In this document: positions 22,990 through 34,345 of the stretch, piece by piece
How positions within the stretch are numbered: position 1 is the stretch's first letter
Layout: each line of letters starts with the position of its first letter
Assembly: GCA_001414345.1 (NCBI GenBank)
Contig: LLCB01000027.1
Span: forward strand, 248,001-312,000
Length of the DNA: 64,000 bases
Source of the DNA: Hymenoscyphus infarciens
Lineage: Eukaryota > Ascomycota > Leotiomycetes > Helotiales > Helotiaceae
Direction of reading: 5' to 3'
Notes under the pieces: model-generated
Seen by the model: only the letters and a program-made list of their open reading frames with translations
What the model was told of the DNA's origin: nothing
The model's database searches: none
Position numbers and translations under genes: made by a program

Positions 22990-24200
22990 TCAATGACCAG
23001 AACCATGCCTCATATGCCGATGCAACGCCTTCCCATAAAGCCCCTTACTCCAATCCTCCTCATACCGTCGTTGCTGTTGCATCCCATTAGTATAATACTC
23101 CCACATCTCCAATTTCTTCTTCTTCCACAATTCCCTCAACTCCTTCGGTATTGGTTGTAACTCGTTCCCCTCCGTCCAAAGCTTAGCACTGCAAAAAGTT
23201 AGCATGTATGTACCTTACCTTCTCTCGTTGCATCGTCTACGCTCTCGAATCAAAGACGAAAACTTTCTCTTGACCCCCATGATTAGAAGTATAACTAAGT
23301 GAAAGTAACATACTGCACACTATACACCCCCTTCTTAACATCATTCATCGTCGGCAACTGGATATTCCAGTAATATTCCAGACGAGACCACGGCATATTC
23401 CCACTCAATCGATGCGCATAATTAAGCAAATTCTGCTCGGGAAACACCGAATCAAAACGTCCCAGATCAAAAAGACTCGTGTAATACTCGAAGAGCTCAA
23501 CGTTAGGTTCCATCAAGAAGAATCCCGCGTTGAAATAGCCCATGGGGATGGGTGGGTACTCATGCATCGAATTCGTGACCTCGCTCGTAGTCCCAAGAAG
23601 ATATTCCCTCGGTAACTTCCCCTCATCCTTTTCAACTTTCGCTTTGTTCAACGTTCTCTTCGGTTGCGCGCCTTTATCATCGAACACCCCATCGATGTTT
23701 TTGAGGAGGAAGGTGTCGGCGTCGAGAAAGAGGATCCGATCGTAGTCTACCAACTCCCAAAGCCTCAATTTCACCATAACATCCCGCCATCGCGAATGCC
23801 CCGGTTTAATCCAGCTACTATCCAATTTCTCAACTGGAACGATCATAGCCCCATCCATACTCAACTGCGCAACCTTCCACATATCTACCCCCTCCGTCGT
23901 CAGCACAATCAATGGGATCCCCCTCTTCGTCCTAGTCTTCTCATCGTGTTGAAGTTGGTAATTCAACATCCTCACACTGACGAAATATTCATCCCTCTCC
24001 TTCTCACTCCCATGCGTCTCATCCTCCAGCAACAACGTAGCATACGCAAGATTCAGCCCCGCAGAGGGATGGCGCCATGCTCGAAACCTAGAAATAAGTC
24101 GATATGGAAGGACGAGGAGGAGGAGGATGAGGATTATGAGGCGGAATAGTCGCGAGGACCGGAGGGAGCGGGGTTGGTTATTGTAGCGTGATTTTCCCAT
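22990..24200 (-). CDS. Glycosyltransferase family 8 protein (glycogenin-like, type II membrane)
   Basis: Exons 23314-24200 and 22990-23188 (125-nt intron, GTATGT donor, in phase) give 361 residues. A single N-terminal membrane segment (about residues 17-36, LFRLIILILLLLVLPYRL) follows a basic cytoplasmic stretch, so the enzyme probably faces the Golgi lumen. The GT-A fold is seen in the strand before DYDRILFLDADTF, whose DAD at 160-162 binds the metal and sugar nucleotide. GYFNAGFFLMEPN and FPEQNLLNY are the usual later GT8 motifs. The C terminus (SVHAKLWTEG) appears only after splicing. Fungal members transfer hexoses or GlcNAc from nucleotide sugars to glycans, and the acceptor cannot be told here. 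The last 50 residues are highly charged. Confidence 0.85.
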
Positions 24201-24560
24201 CGTGACTTTTCATGGCAGAAGGAGAACGAATGATGGGAGAGTGGGATAGTGAGAGTAAAAAATATCATCATGCCAGATCTTTTGTCTTGCCATCATTTTT
24301 GCCGAGGATGAAAGGGGGTAAATTGGAGATTGATTAAGGGCATGGTAAAGTGACATCGTGATAAAGCTCCTCGTGTGGGTAGTCTGCTGTTCTTATGCTG
24401 GCTGAAGGGTGTTTAGCCGGTAGACAGATAGGTTCGGCAGATAGGGAATGTGTAGCGAAGGACTTCCTTTACTTGAAATGTGTAACTGCAGCAGAAGAAT
24501 AGTAGTAATGGCGGAGGGAAAAGGAAAATTTTGCTGGCACGAAAACAATATCTAATAAGA
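24201..24560. other. Short intergenic region
   Basis: Lies between the GT8 start and the FAD monooxygenase stop. No motif recognised. It should contain the GT8 promoter and the monooxygenase 3' UTR. Confidence 0.5.
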
Positions 24561-26718
24561 TTACACTCCAAGTATCGACTTCATAACATGAAGCAACTTC
24601 TCTTCGGGTGACCCGATCTTGCTCTGAGATCTCCACGCCACAAAGCGATCTGGCCTCACCAGCACACATCCATCCTCCTTAATCTCTCTCCTCTTCGCCC
24701 AATCAAAATACACATCCTCATAATCCTGTCCCCAACCAATAGAATACGCTCGAATCTCGACACCTAACTCCTTAGCTATCTTTTTAGCCGCAACTTTCCA
24801 TTCCTCCCCTCCAATCCCTGTGAACAGAGAGAACGCGCAATGGCCAGCAAGATCAATAGTAGAAAACTGTTTGCCAGGACTCCTAGTATTAAGCCAGGCA
24901 TGAGGCAGACGACTTCCTGGAAATGTAGTAATTTCATGTTCAAGAACAGGATCCCCAGGTAATGCCGATCGCGAAGTTTCATCCTCAAGGTAAACCGCTT
25001 TAGACACGTAGCGCTGATTCATTTCGACGCCTACACCATGATACTCATGCGAGGTTTGGTTGACGGCACTTTGAAGTTTTTCTCTTCTTGCAACTCCTTC
25101 CGGTGTAGCTTCTGATAATTCCGCAAATTCTTTCTTTCGGATTTCAAGAGATGGGTCCATCATTCCGAGAGCTTCCCAGACGGGCATATGGTCACGAAGT
25201 CCTTGATTGGCTCGAGTGACGATGGATTCTCCCACAGCTTGTCTTTCGTGGGAAAATGTTTCGAGAATGGAGCTGTCTGCTTTTCTCTTCAAAACGTAGG
25301 AGATTTTCCAGGCGAGATTGTATGCATCTTGAATACATGTGTTTGATCCGAGTCCATTAAAGGGAGGATGTCTATGCACAGCGTCCCCGAGACAAAAGCT
25401 TTGTAAAATGTTAGAAAATTGCAGACATGAAGTAGAAATCGAACTTACATGTTGCCGTCGGAGTAATATTCTGCTACAATTTCGTTGATGAACCATTTCG
25501 AAATCCCAAGAACCTCAACAGGTAATGAGTTATCGCCAACAATTGCTTTGACAGCGTCTAGATATTCTTCGGGGGATGGGGAGAAATCCACACCCGCCCC
25601 GGGTGCTGGAAGCATAATGAACATCCATCTAAATTAAATCAGCATAGCTCGATAAATGTAGGAAATACACCATTTAAGCTGTGAGAAACAAATACTAAAC
25701 GAGAAGGGACTAATTTTAATGCCTGGAGGAGAAAAATGCACATACTCATTCCACGGTTTAACCATTCTAGCAACAGTAGTCCACGCAAAAGGATGACGTT
25801 CCTCATCCGGTCTCATTATCTGATGAAGGTTCCCCATCCGAGAATCAATCACATGTGATAAGTCAACCTTTACAAGCACATTTGTCGCCAATCCTTGGCC
25901 TGGTTTCTTTACCAATGGTATCTTCAATTGACGAAGAACCTGACTTCGAGCTCCATCACAGCCAAACAAATATTTCGACTTGATTTGGTATGTAAGGTTT
26001 GTTAGATTGTCCTGGATATTGCTGATGATGGTGCCATCTGATTGGCGTTCGAAAGAAAGAAATTGGGAATCGAAGCGGCAAGAGAAGCCGTTGTGTGTTG
26101 CGTGTTGTACAAGAATTGGCTCGAGGACCGTTTGGGGGATGTCTACCTGCTAGAATTAGCCTCTATTGTCTCAAGGAACCCAATCCATTCGTTATGGACT
26201 GAAAAGAAAAGAATCTTATGGTGTTCTTACATGCGAACAAGGACTTGCAGCATCATAGTCCCCCGCTCTCGCTGGATCATTTCCCCAAGAATATATTCGA
26301 GCGAATTCTTCTCCTGTCATGCTCCTACACCATCTTGTATGCTGCATGGAATCGCCCTTCACTGCCACCTTTATACACTCTCCCTCTAACCCAATGTCTC
26401 GTAAACACTCCAGGGCAGCCATGTTCGTAATGTGTGCGCGAGGGGTATCTGCCGTGCTTGGTGTTGCTGCTAACATGATCCCTTTCAGGCCTGCATAAAA
26501 CATTAGCACTTGAAGACTAGAAGGGAGAATATTATATATCCACCATGTTGCGCCAGGAAGCAGGCCAAAGATGCTCCAGCAGGTCCAGCTCCAATGATGA
26601 GAAGGTCTGTTTCAAGCATTTCTGAACCAGTGGAGGATGTGTTCTGCCCATTGATAGTGGCACTACCGTTTGGCAGAAAACCCGGAGCTGCTGCCATATT
26701 GTTGAGGTTCGACTTCAA
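24561..26718 (-). CDS. FAD-dependent aromatic monooxygenase (phenol 2-monooxygenase / PHBH family)
   Basis: Five exons (26544-26718, 26231-26490, 25746-26146, 25449-25628, 24561-25398) with phase-consistent introns of 53, 84, 117 and 50 nt give 617 residues. GAGPAG at 43-48 binds the FAD ADP moiety. CDGAR-type sequence (FGCDGARSQVL) lies mid-chain, and GDAVHRHPPFNGLGSN with GD at 343-344 contacts the FAD ribityl/pyrophosphate. A C-terminal region of about 200 residues resembles the thioredoxin-like dimerisation domain of phenol hydroxylases and ends with VRPDRFVAWRS. The enzyme would use NAD(P)H and O2 to hydroxylate a phenolic ring ortho to OH. It is divergently transcribed from an extradiol dioxygenase, which suggests that its product is a catechol. 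All exons look intact, and the natural substrate is unknown. Confidence 0.85.
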
Positions 26719-27731
26719 GATCTTCTGCTGGTGCTGTTAATCGGAAATTGAAACTTCAACGCCTCAACACAAGCTTTTGTAGGGAGGAGAAAAGGAAGCC
26801 ATCGTGAGATTGGCCGTCTGCTTGTTGCACCGCTGATCCATGATGAACCTTGCTGACGGCAAGATTTATCATGGTTGAACAATGATGTAACACCTAGAGA
26901 GACAGGGTTTTCCCTACTAGAGCACAGCAGGACCTGGAGCTACGAGAACGACGAGAACCGGAGAGAGGCTCCATTGTATTGTATTTTCCCAACTTTGGAA
27001 TTATAATTATAAATGATATTATAAATGAAATGGTAAGAAATAAGGAAACGCTGACTGAGCGAGTACCCAAGGAGGCACATTTACTTGTACTTGTATTTGT
27101 ACTTGTATTTGTACAAGTAGTGGAGGTGTCGACAATTCATACTCTCCCCCCCCCTTAAGTATTTGTAAAGTGGGTCGAGTGGAGACTGGGGGAGGCTGTG
27201 TAAAGTCCTGGTAAGGTCAGGGTTTTTAGCCAATAGAAGCTTCTTTACCATTCTATTTTTTGACTTTGACACTGCTTATTGGCTCAGCGCTTTGACATTA
27301 CACAGGACCCGCAAAGTGGGGATTACATATACTTAAGGGGGGGGGGGGAGTACGGCTCCGTACTCGGGTGTTTCCAGTTTCCAGGTTGTTCCTTTTTGGC
27401 ACCACTTTTTGCCCCAAGTGAGTGGGGAAAGGTCCTGGGGTGACCGCGGAGCCCCGCATTCTTTCTTCTGGTCATTGTCCCATTGTCAAGTCGTCCCACA
27501 TCCATCAACACCATCCCTCTTTCCCCCACATAGACTCTTGCCCTCTGCCCCCTCCGGGTCTGCCTCAGAAGTCAGACAATATGGCTTTATATATCTCCAA
27601 CCTCTTTCCCCCTCACCTCTCCTATTCTGCCGCTTTCCGGTAGTCCGAAAGTATATCAAATACCTAACCCCTTTCTCACAGACTGAAGAGCACTACTCCC
27701 CTTCAGACACGAACCTGCAAAACTTGAAGAA
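26719..27731. promoter_or_regulatory. Shared 1-kb upstream region of the divergent monooxygenase/dioxygenase pair
   Basis: The two start codons face away from each other across this stretch, so it must hold both promoters. Visible features are a TTTATATATC TATA-like site near 27583, a (TACTTGTATTTG)n microsatellite at about 27083-27117, a poly-C tract near 27148 and a poly-G tract near 27340. No defined transcription-factor site could be assigned. Confidence 0.55.
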
Positions 27732-28788
27732 ATGTCCCCTTCAGCAACCCAGAAGAAGATCAATCTAAAGCGCATTGCGCATGTGTACTACACACATGTC
27801 GACCTCGATGTCGCCCATCAATTCCTCCTCGATTTCGGCTTCAGCGTAGTATCTCGAACAGAAGACAAAATATACTATCGAGGATATGGCACAGAACCCT
27901 TCGTCTACTGTGCAAAAAAAGGGGACGAGAACGTGTTCGGCGGCGCAGGCTGGGTCGTAGATTCTATGGAAGATTTGGAATTAGCGACCTCCCTCCCAGG
28001 TGCAACTCCAATTCACGATTCCGATGCGCCAGGTGGTGGAAAGCGCGTAACCTTCTACGAACCCGTCGACAATTGCCCTTTCCACTTGGTATATGGACAG
28101 GATGCGGTTGAGATGACGGAGACATTTCCAGAACTGGTTTATAACTTCCCCACCTCGAAACATCGGCCTGTCAATAAGACTCAACGCTTCAAAAAAGGAC
28201 CCGCGCCCATCCACAAAATCGGACATTTCGGTCTCTGCGTAACAGACTACAAAAAGGCATATCAATTCTACACCTCCAACTTCAATTGGAAACCCACAGA
28301 ATTGGTCTACGACCCCTCAACCAACGAGGACATCACAACCTTCATGCACCTCGATCGTGGAGATGAATGGGTAGATCACCATTCCTTCTTCTTCTTCGAA
28401 GGCCCTAAATTCCATGTCCATCACTCGAGTTTCGAGGTTTTCGATTTCGATATACAGATGCTGGGACATACGTGGTTGAATGAGAAGAAGTATGAGAATT
28501 GTTGGGGCGTGGGGAGACATGTGATGGGGAGTCAGATCTTTGATTATTGGTATGATCCGAGTCGGTTTATGCTGGAGCATTATATTGATGGGGATCTGGT
28601 TAATGATGAGACGCCCATTAATAGGACGAAGGCTGGCCCGGGGAATTTGCATGTTTGGGGTATGTTGGTCTCTTTCTCTCGTCTTCTCTCTCCAGACCCT
28701 TTCCTTTCCTTGTTCACTTTATCGGTATCTTTCGCGTCCATGGCTAACTGGACTAGGCCCAGAAGTACCCGCTACGTTCTTAACATGA
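27732..28788 (+). CDS. Extradiol ring-cleavage dioxygenase (VOC superfamily, catechol 2,3-dioxygenase-like)
   Basis: Exons 27732-28659 and 28757-28788 (97-nt intron, GTATGT donor) give 319 residues ending HVWGPEVPATFLT, a typical end for this fungal family that is seen only after splicing. Two glyoxalase-fold modules are present. The second carries the likely iron ligands: His165 in KIGHFGLCV, His230 or His231 in FHVHHSSFEV, and Glu282 in FMLEHY, with Tyr284 just after. These match the His-His-Glu facial triad of type I extradiol dioxygenases. The reaction would be meta-cleavage of a catechol by O2. It has no signal peptide, so it is cytosolic. Its divergent neighbour is a phenol-hydroxylase-like monooxygenase, a logical partner. 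The exact catechol substrate is unknown. Confidence 0.85.
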
Positions 28789-29833
28789 AGAAGTAGTTTA
28801 TAATATAGTTCAAATGTTCTTTCAGGTACTGTGCACAGGCGATAATGCTCTACCCGGCAACTCCCCATTATTTCCATGAAAAAGTCCACATAGAAGCTCA
28901 AGTGATGTAAAAGGTTACAGGACAAATGAGACCTCCTCCACCGTCCCGATTCTCAAACTACACCTGAAAAGTCAGACGGGCAAGACCTAAGCCCTGTTTC
29001 TAGGAAAGTTGAGCGAACACTCTTTGATTCTATCAAGTATCTCTCCTCCAATCTTTCTCAAAATCCGAAATCGATTCAATTTACTTTCTATTCTCCACAC
29101 CTCTTTCCACGCAATCTCGTTCTTCCCCTTATACAAACCCCCGTGTCTCGCTTGAAACCCATGATAGACTTCTTTGTATAGTGAGGAAATAGATAGATGA
29201 CTAGGTGACTTGACTTTGTAGAGGATGGTTTCTGGTAGGAGACTTGGGATAGCTCCGAACTTAGGAGCCTTGGCAAGCCGGGAGGAAAATACTCTTTTAT
29301 ATCTCACGATACGCATATGCTAGTTATCTCACAAACCAAGAGTCCAGCGAGAGGTTAGATGTGATATTGTTTTTTGTTGCGAGACGTAACGTTTGTTATT
29401 GTTGACTATGCGTACATCTGCTATTATGAAAAGGAAACGCTCGCCTGCGATCTTAGATTTCTTCATCCTCGGTAGAACAGGATGCAGCAGCCTCAAGGAT
29501 TCTAGATGTTTGGGATGTCAGTACTTGTCTATTGATATAATTCCCAAACTCGATTAGGAGTATTGCTCCTCTCTAAAGTGAAAACATATGAGAGAAGGAT
29601 ATGAGGGTGGCAACCGTGACCAAAAGCAACTTACCCGGCTTCGATATCCTCCGAGACTGATGGCCAGTAATATCCGAGCGCATCAAGATCACCAATCCAT
29701 CTCGACTCTCTCCACTTCGCCCTGGCTTATCTTTGATTTTTCCTTCTCATCTAGACCTTCGTACTCGCCTTTCTTAAATAATTGGATGGAAGCGGGATAA
29801 GAAAGAAGCTGTTCCTTGAACTGGTCAAGTTAA
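28789..29833. other. Intergenic with one unassigned minus-strand frame
   Basis: A minus-strand frame of 109 codons (28987-29316) is rich in basic residues and starts MRIVRYKRVFSS. I recognise no family and cannot show that it is expressed. The rest shows nothing I can support. Confidence 0.4.
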
Positions 29834-30119
29834 CTAATCACGTCTCTTACACACTGTCTTTGCCTTGTTGTGGCCCGTAGAAGGAATAACGTGCTCAACA
29901 CCTTTTTGAAGTCGTTCGAGATTTGTGGGAATAGAATGGAATTCGTAGATTGTCTTTTCTTGACCATCTGGGCTGCCATCCCCTAGAAGACGAGAAAGTC
30001 AGTAAGTCCCTGTTTGGGCAAGGATGAGAGGTGGAACAAGGTAAATTACCTCCCGAAATAAAATTTGCGATGATAAAGTTGTCCTTGTAGACAACACAGA
30101 TGAGACCTCTGGCTCCCAT
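29834..30119 (-). CDS. Small conserved-type fungal protein (MGARGL start), possibly truncated
   Basis: Exons 30050-30119 and 29834-29982 (67-nt intron, donor GTAATT, acceptor TAG) give 72 residues beginning MGARGLICVVYKDNFIIAN. Many ascomycetes have larger proteins of unknown function that open with M-G-(A/T)-R-G-L and a similar beta strand, followed by a helix like NLERLQKGVEHV, which is present here. Those relatives are usually several hundred residues long, so this copy is either a short paralogue or a 3'-truncated gene. A GTGTGTAAG donor-like site near the stop could mark an unrecognised further intron. Function unknown. Confidence 0.5.
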
Positions 30120-30452
30120 GGTTGTTGTGGTTTGGTGGTGTTTCTTGAAACTTAAGGTGGCTTGACTGGGAAACTCAAGCTAGCAAAGCAGTGATCGGAG
30201 CTTACCTAGCCAGAAATAATGATGGGTCGTATAGAACGGAATTAATTTACCAAGTGTGACCTAAGCCGACTATTTGTCCCTGATAGGGCTAGCAGCGACG
30301 CTAGCTACCAGTCATATGACTGACATACTCTTCTTCATCTTTCACCATTAAACAATATATATCCTTCTACTTTTCCCAAACCCCAAACCGCTTTTCCCCT
30401 TTTCCCTTTTCCTTTTTCCCAAACTCCACCCAAACTCCAAAACCATTCCTTC
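30120..30452. other. Short intergenic region
   Basis: Upstream of the MGARGL gene and downstream of the F-box gene. A pyrimidine-rich stretch at 30360-30450 is probably the F-box gene 3' UTR. Nothing else recognised. Confidence 0.4.
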
Positions 30453-32051
30453 TCAACTAGCCCGTTCAACCCAACACTCCCTCCCTCTACTCACAACCCT
30501 CCACCCAACACCCCTACAAACACACCCCAAAATCTCATCACTAGCTCCCCACTCCCCAATCCTAATCCGTTCCAACGACGTATACCCCGACAGCAGCAAG
30601 CTCGTGAAAAGTTTCCTCTGCTCAGATATCGACATATTGTGAATATCAAGATATTTCAAGCACTTCAAGTGTGTTGTAGTTGCGAGATCAGTTTGCGTGA
30701 AGGAGACAGAATTAATCCGCTTCCGTAATTTGCAGATGGCAATCGCTTTCACCATCGGTTGAAGGATGGCGGTGTGTTTTAATTCGATATCGAGTTGCTC
30801 TGGGTGATCACCCGGGTTGTGAGGTGATGGGGAATCGGGTTCTGTGATGGGTGGCAGCAACAGCCCTTCTAAATCGGGGATTTGGATTCCGGTGTCTATA
30901 CTTAATTCCAACAGTTGAGGACAATGGCGTGTGAGAAGGGGAAGATGGAATGGGGAGGTTGCGAAACCGGAAAGGTTTAGGGAGCGTAGGGTTGGAGGGA
31001 GGAGGGTGATGAGGGTGGATATTTCATCTACGCTTTCCAGTTGGGGGACGTCTTCTCCTGGGGCGTTACAGAGGAGGTGGAGGGTTTGGAGTTGGTTGAA
31101 GATTTCTGGGTTTGAGCGGATGAATTTTTGGATCGAGGATAGGGCAAAGGAGGGTTTTATGGTTGTGGTTAGGGAGTGTAGTTTTGTGGTGGGATGGAGA
31201 CCGGGGAGTGCTTCGGAGAGGAAGACGTTGGAGGTTGTTAAATCTAGATCTTGGATTCGTGGCATAATCTGCAATAGAGATTTGACCACGTTTGTGGTTT
31301 CCACGTCGCTGGAACGGATGACCATTTTTTGAATTTGGGTTGTGACGCCCTTTCCACATCGTTGGAGAAAGCACAGGAACTTGGGTGTGATTGTAGGACC
31401 CCACTCCAAAGAGCGAAGGGAAGGAAGTTGTCCTCGTAGAAGTCGTTTCAAGATGTGGAGATCGAGCTGTAGTTCGGAACCTGAATATGGCTCATGTCGC
31501 CATTCTAAGGGTGTCTTCAGTTCTTGAAGTCGAGGCATGAGGAAGAGCCATTGCGTCACGAAATCTGAAGATTCTTGAACGCGATTGAACCATGCTTGTT
31601 GAGCATCGGAATTGATGATTATATGACTGCTGGGGCCCTCGATCCGAAGGTTTCTAAGGTCAAGAGTTTTGACATGGACTCCCAATTGAGGATAAAGCGA
31701 GATGAGATGGTGGAAGGAGACGAGGGAGGAATAAGTCGATAATGAGACCCTCTGATATAAAATTGGTATTGTCGCTTCTTGAAGGGTTCGTGAGGTTGTT
31801 AGACACGAGAGGAGATTATGTTGTGCTTCAAAAGAGGTGATATCGTGTATTGACTCGGTTGGGAGAACCTCTCGAAGTTTGCGTGAAACATCTTGCGTTG
31901 AGTAAGGTTTAAGATTTGAAAGAATTTTGTGGAGGAGTTCCGCAGGAAGGCGTTCCAGGCGTGACATTGAGATGGAACTTGATTCCATTTTCAATTCAGG
32001 GTGAGTGACAAAGGTCAACTCTGATTGTTGTTGTTGAATGTAAGTCGTCAA
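30453..32051 (-). CDS. F-box / leucine-rich-repeat-like protein
   Basis: A single exon of up to 532 residues. The segment SRLERLPAELLHKILSNLKP near residues 29-48 is an F-box core, which would bind Skp1 in an SCF ubiquitin ligase. The rest is a run of irregular leucine-rich segments (LDLRNLRIEG, LKTPLEWR, LRSLEWG, LRSLNLSGF, LKYLDIHNMS), the substrate-binding part in this class. The initiation codon could be 32051, or the downstream Met at MESSSISM a short way before the F-box. There are no cysteines or membrane segments of note. Fungal genomes carry dozens of such proteins and the target cannot be inferred. Confidence 0.8.
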   Translation of the reverse strand: MTTYIQQQQSELTFVTHPELKMESSSISMSRLERLPAELLHKILSNLKPYSTQDVSRKLREVLPTESIHDITSFEAQHNLLSCLTTSRTLQEATIPILYQRVSLSTYSSLVSFHHLISLYPQLGVHVKTLDLRNLRIEGPSSHIIINSDAQQAWFNRVQESSDFVTQWLFLMPRLQELKTPLEWRHEPYSGSELQLDLHILKRLLRGQLPSLRSLEWGPTITPKFLCFLQRCGKGVTTQIQKMVIRSSDVETTNVVKSLLQIMPRIQDLDLTTSNVFLSEALPGLHPTTKLHSLTTTIKPSFALSSIQKFIRSNPEIFNQLQTLHLLCNAPGEDVPQLESVDEISTLITLLPPTLRSLNLSGFATSPFHLPLLTRHCPQLLELSIDTGIQIPDLEGLLLPPITEPDSPSPHNPGDHPEQLDIELKHTAILQPMVKAIAICKLRKRINSVSFTQTDLATTTHLKCLKYLDIHNMSISEQRKLFTSLLLSGYTSLERIRIGEWGASDEILGCVCRGVGWRVVSRGRECWVERAS

Positions 32052-34345
32052 CTGATGTGTTTTGAAACACGTTTGAGTTGGTCTGAAGGTTGTGATTTGT
32101 GTATTGCAAGTTTACAAGCCTCGTATCATGCCGAAAAAGAACAAAGATCTTCCTCGCCTTTTTTGTTGCTAAAGTAAACAAAGACCTGTAATAAAATCAT
32201 TGTAATTATAAATATAAAAAAAAAGACATCTGACTTACCCCTTATATACTTCCCCAGAAAATGCAAACGCAGACCACCCTGAGACCACATCAAACACGCA
32301 ATCCCGTCAACAAATTCCAAAAAGCCTTCTCACCTCGAGCCCATGAATCTATTACCCCCTTCTTACACCGTGCACCGGCACCTCGTGCACATTCTTAGGC
32401 CACGGCATCCCCAACAACACCGCAACCCTGGGGACCATGACATCGCCAACCCCGCCAAGCCCCACACAACCAATCGCCTGTACTCCAAAATGTAATCGTG
32501 CTTGAGTCTTGACTAACAAGTATCTCTTTACCACCAACCTGCAGAAATTGCGTCGTATCCTGTGACTTTTCCCTCACAACTGATACTGGCAGTTTGATAA
32601 TAATTACCTCGAAAAGTATGCAGGCGTTAGCCAGTTACGTAACAAGGCGATGGACTAGGTTTATTTTAGGAGATGGCGGGGAAGAACTTTTTTTTGAGGG
32701 GAAATGCCAAGGCCGAACGGCATCCGTTCCGCAATGGCTCGATGGTTTGGCTTGAGAGAAATGTTCTTATTTATGAGTGGAAGAGTTTTTCTTTTTTGGT
32801 GTGCTATTTTCAGCGATGACGACTTTTTGTCAGGTACGTACTTTGTGTTACTAATTCATAGGCAAGAAATTGTTAGGGAATGGCGGCCCTGATACCTTTT
32901 ACATCACTTGGCCACTTGGATAGCTCCAAAAGGAAATTTCCAAGTATTCCTTATTTCTTCATATTAGAAAGGTTTACTGAGAGATGCAAAGAATAAACTC
33001 AAGTACACCTCTGACTCGCCTATATATGTTGTATTAAATACATTATTTAAGATTTAATAAGACAAGGGAATATAATAAATATAAAAAATATACTTGCTAG
33101 AATGATAAAAGAAGTAACAGCCTAGGTATCCTTCATTTGGTAGTTTTTACGAAGCGTTCATATGAAATATGATAAGATGCAACTTGGAAAGTATCACGTG
33201 ATGCGTGTACTTCTACTAAAAGCGATTATGTACATAGTTTACTTCCAGGGTAGGGTCTATCTCACAACTGTTCCTTGAAGCAATGCAATAGCTAAATACA
33301 AACCTCTACGCCTATCTCTAAGTTTAGAGACAACTAGAAACATACACGTGACCTTGATTATAGAAAGTGAAATGCGAGGTTGAGAGGGTATTGAATTATT
33401 GTTAAGTGGAATTCCGATTAATTATAGAAAGGGCGTTCAAAAAATGTAAAAATAAGTAGTGTTTTATTTGTATTTTTATGGTCATGAAATCGTAAACGAA
33501 GTAAGTCCTCTCAGGCAATGCAAAAATACGCGAAATTGAGACTTCATATGTAACAAGGGGGAGGCTAATCGTAGCAAGGGCCTTGATTATTGATCTTCTA
33601 GCTCTAGCCTCTTGTATCGTTTAGAATGAAGTAATAAAAAAAAAGAACTATTAAATGGAACTATTATTTGAGAGGTCAGGAGAATGGTGTTTTTCTTTTC
33701 CAGTTTCCTTAGACTTTTAATTTCAATATTCGGCATACTAGTATGCTGTACTAAGAACGACCTCCTCATTGCTACATGAGTGAGTTCAGCAATCAGGACC
33801 TTGTTATGATGATCAATGATGGTACCGGTAAGGCTTAATCTCAACTCTTCCATGTACGCGGCCGTAGGAATCGATCGAGGCGCAGTCGTGCAAGTCGCCG
33901 TGCAAATCTCGAAAACTGCATCTTCCTAATGGTTTCCTTGGTCTAAGCGAACAATCCTTCGTGTAAGTGGGTACGCGTCCAGCGATCGTTTTTGAGGCAC
34001 ACGGACCACTCTACCTTAGGCTATACGAAGGTGTGGGTGAGAGTTCGCAATTTGGTTTAGGGCTTGAGATTTCAGTTTTCTTTCGCTGATGAAGGACCAT
34101 TCTGCATCAGACGAGTTTGGTTTGGTAGTTGGGAAGGGTTGCTTTCGTAAGACAAGTGGTGGCCGGGCCTGTGCGAGGTACGTAAGTTGAGAAGAGACGT
34201 ACGCGGTTCTACCCACCTGAGGATGGTATAAGTACTTGGGGGGTTTTTCTGGATAGATTTCTTTCTTATCTTTTTAATCACTTCGCTTTGTATCTTAATT
34301 CTCTTCTCTAAAAACTTCTCTGACTCTTGATTAAGGATTTTGAGC
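32052..34345. other. Intergenic, 2.3 kb, no gene recognised
   Basis: Frames at 32352-32537 (-), 33587-33853 (-) and 34072-34494 (-) lack motifs. The last partly overlaps the start of the TAP gene on the other strand. AT-rich, TA-rich sequence around 33030-33110 looks like decayed repeat DNA. A block at about 33110-33160 resembles 6430-6495. Confidence 0.5.
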
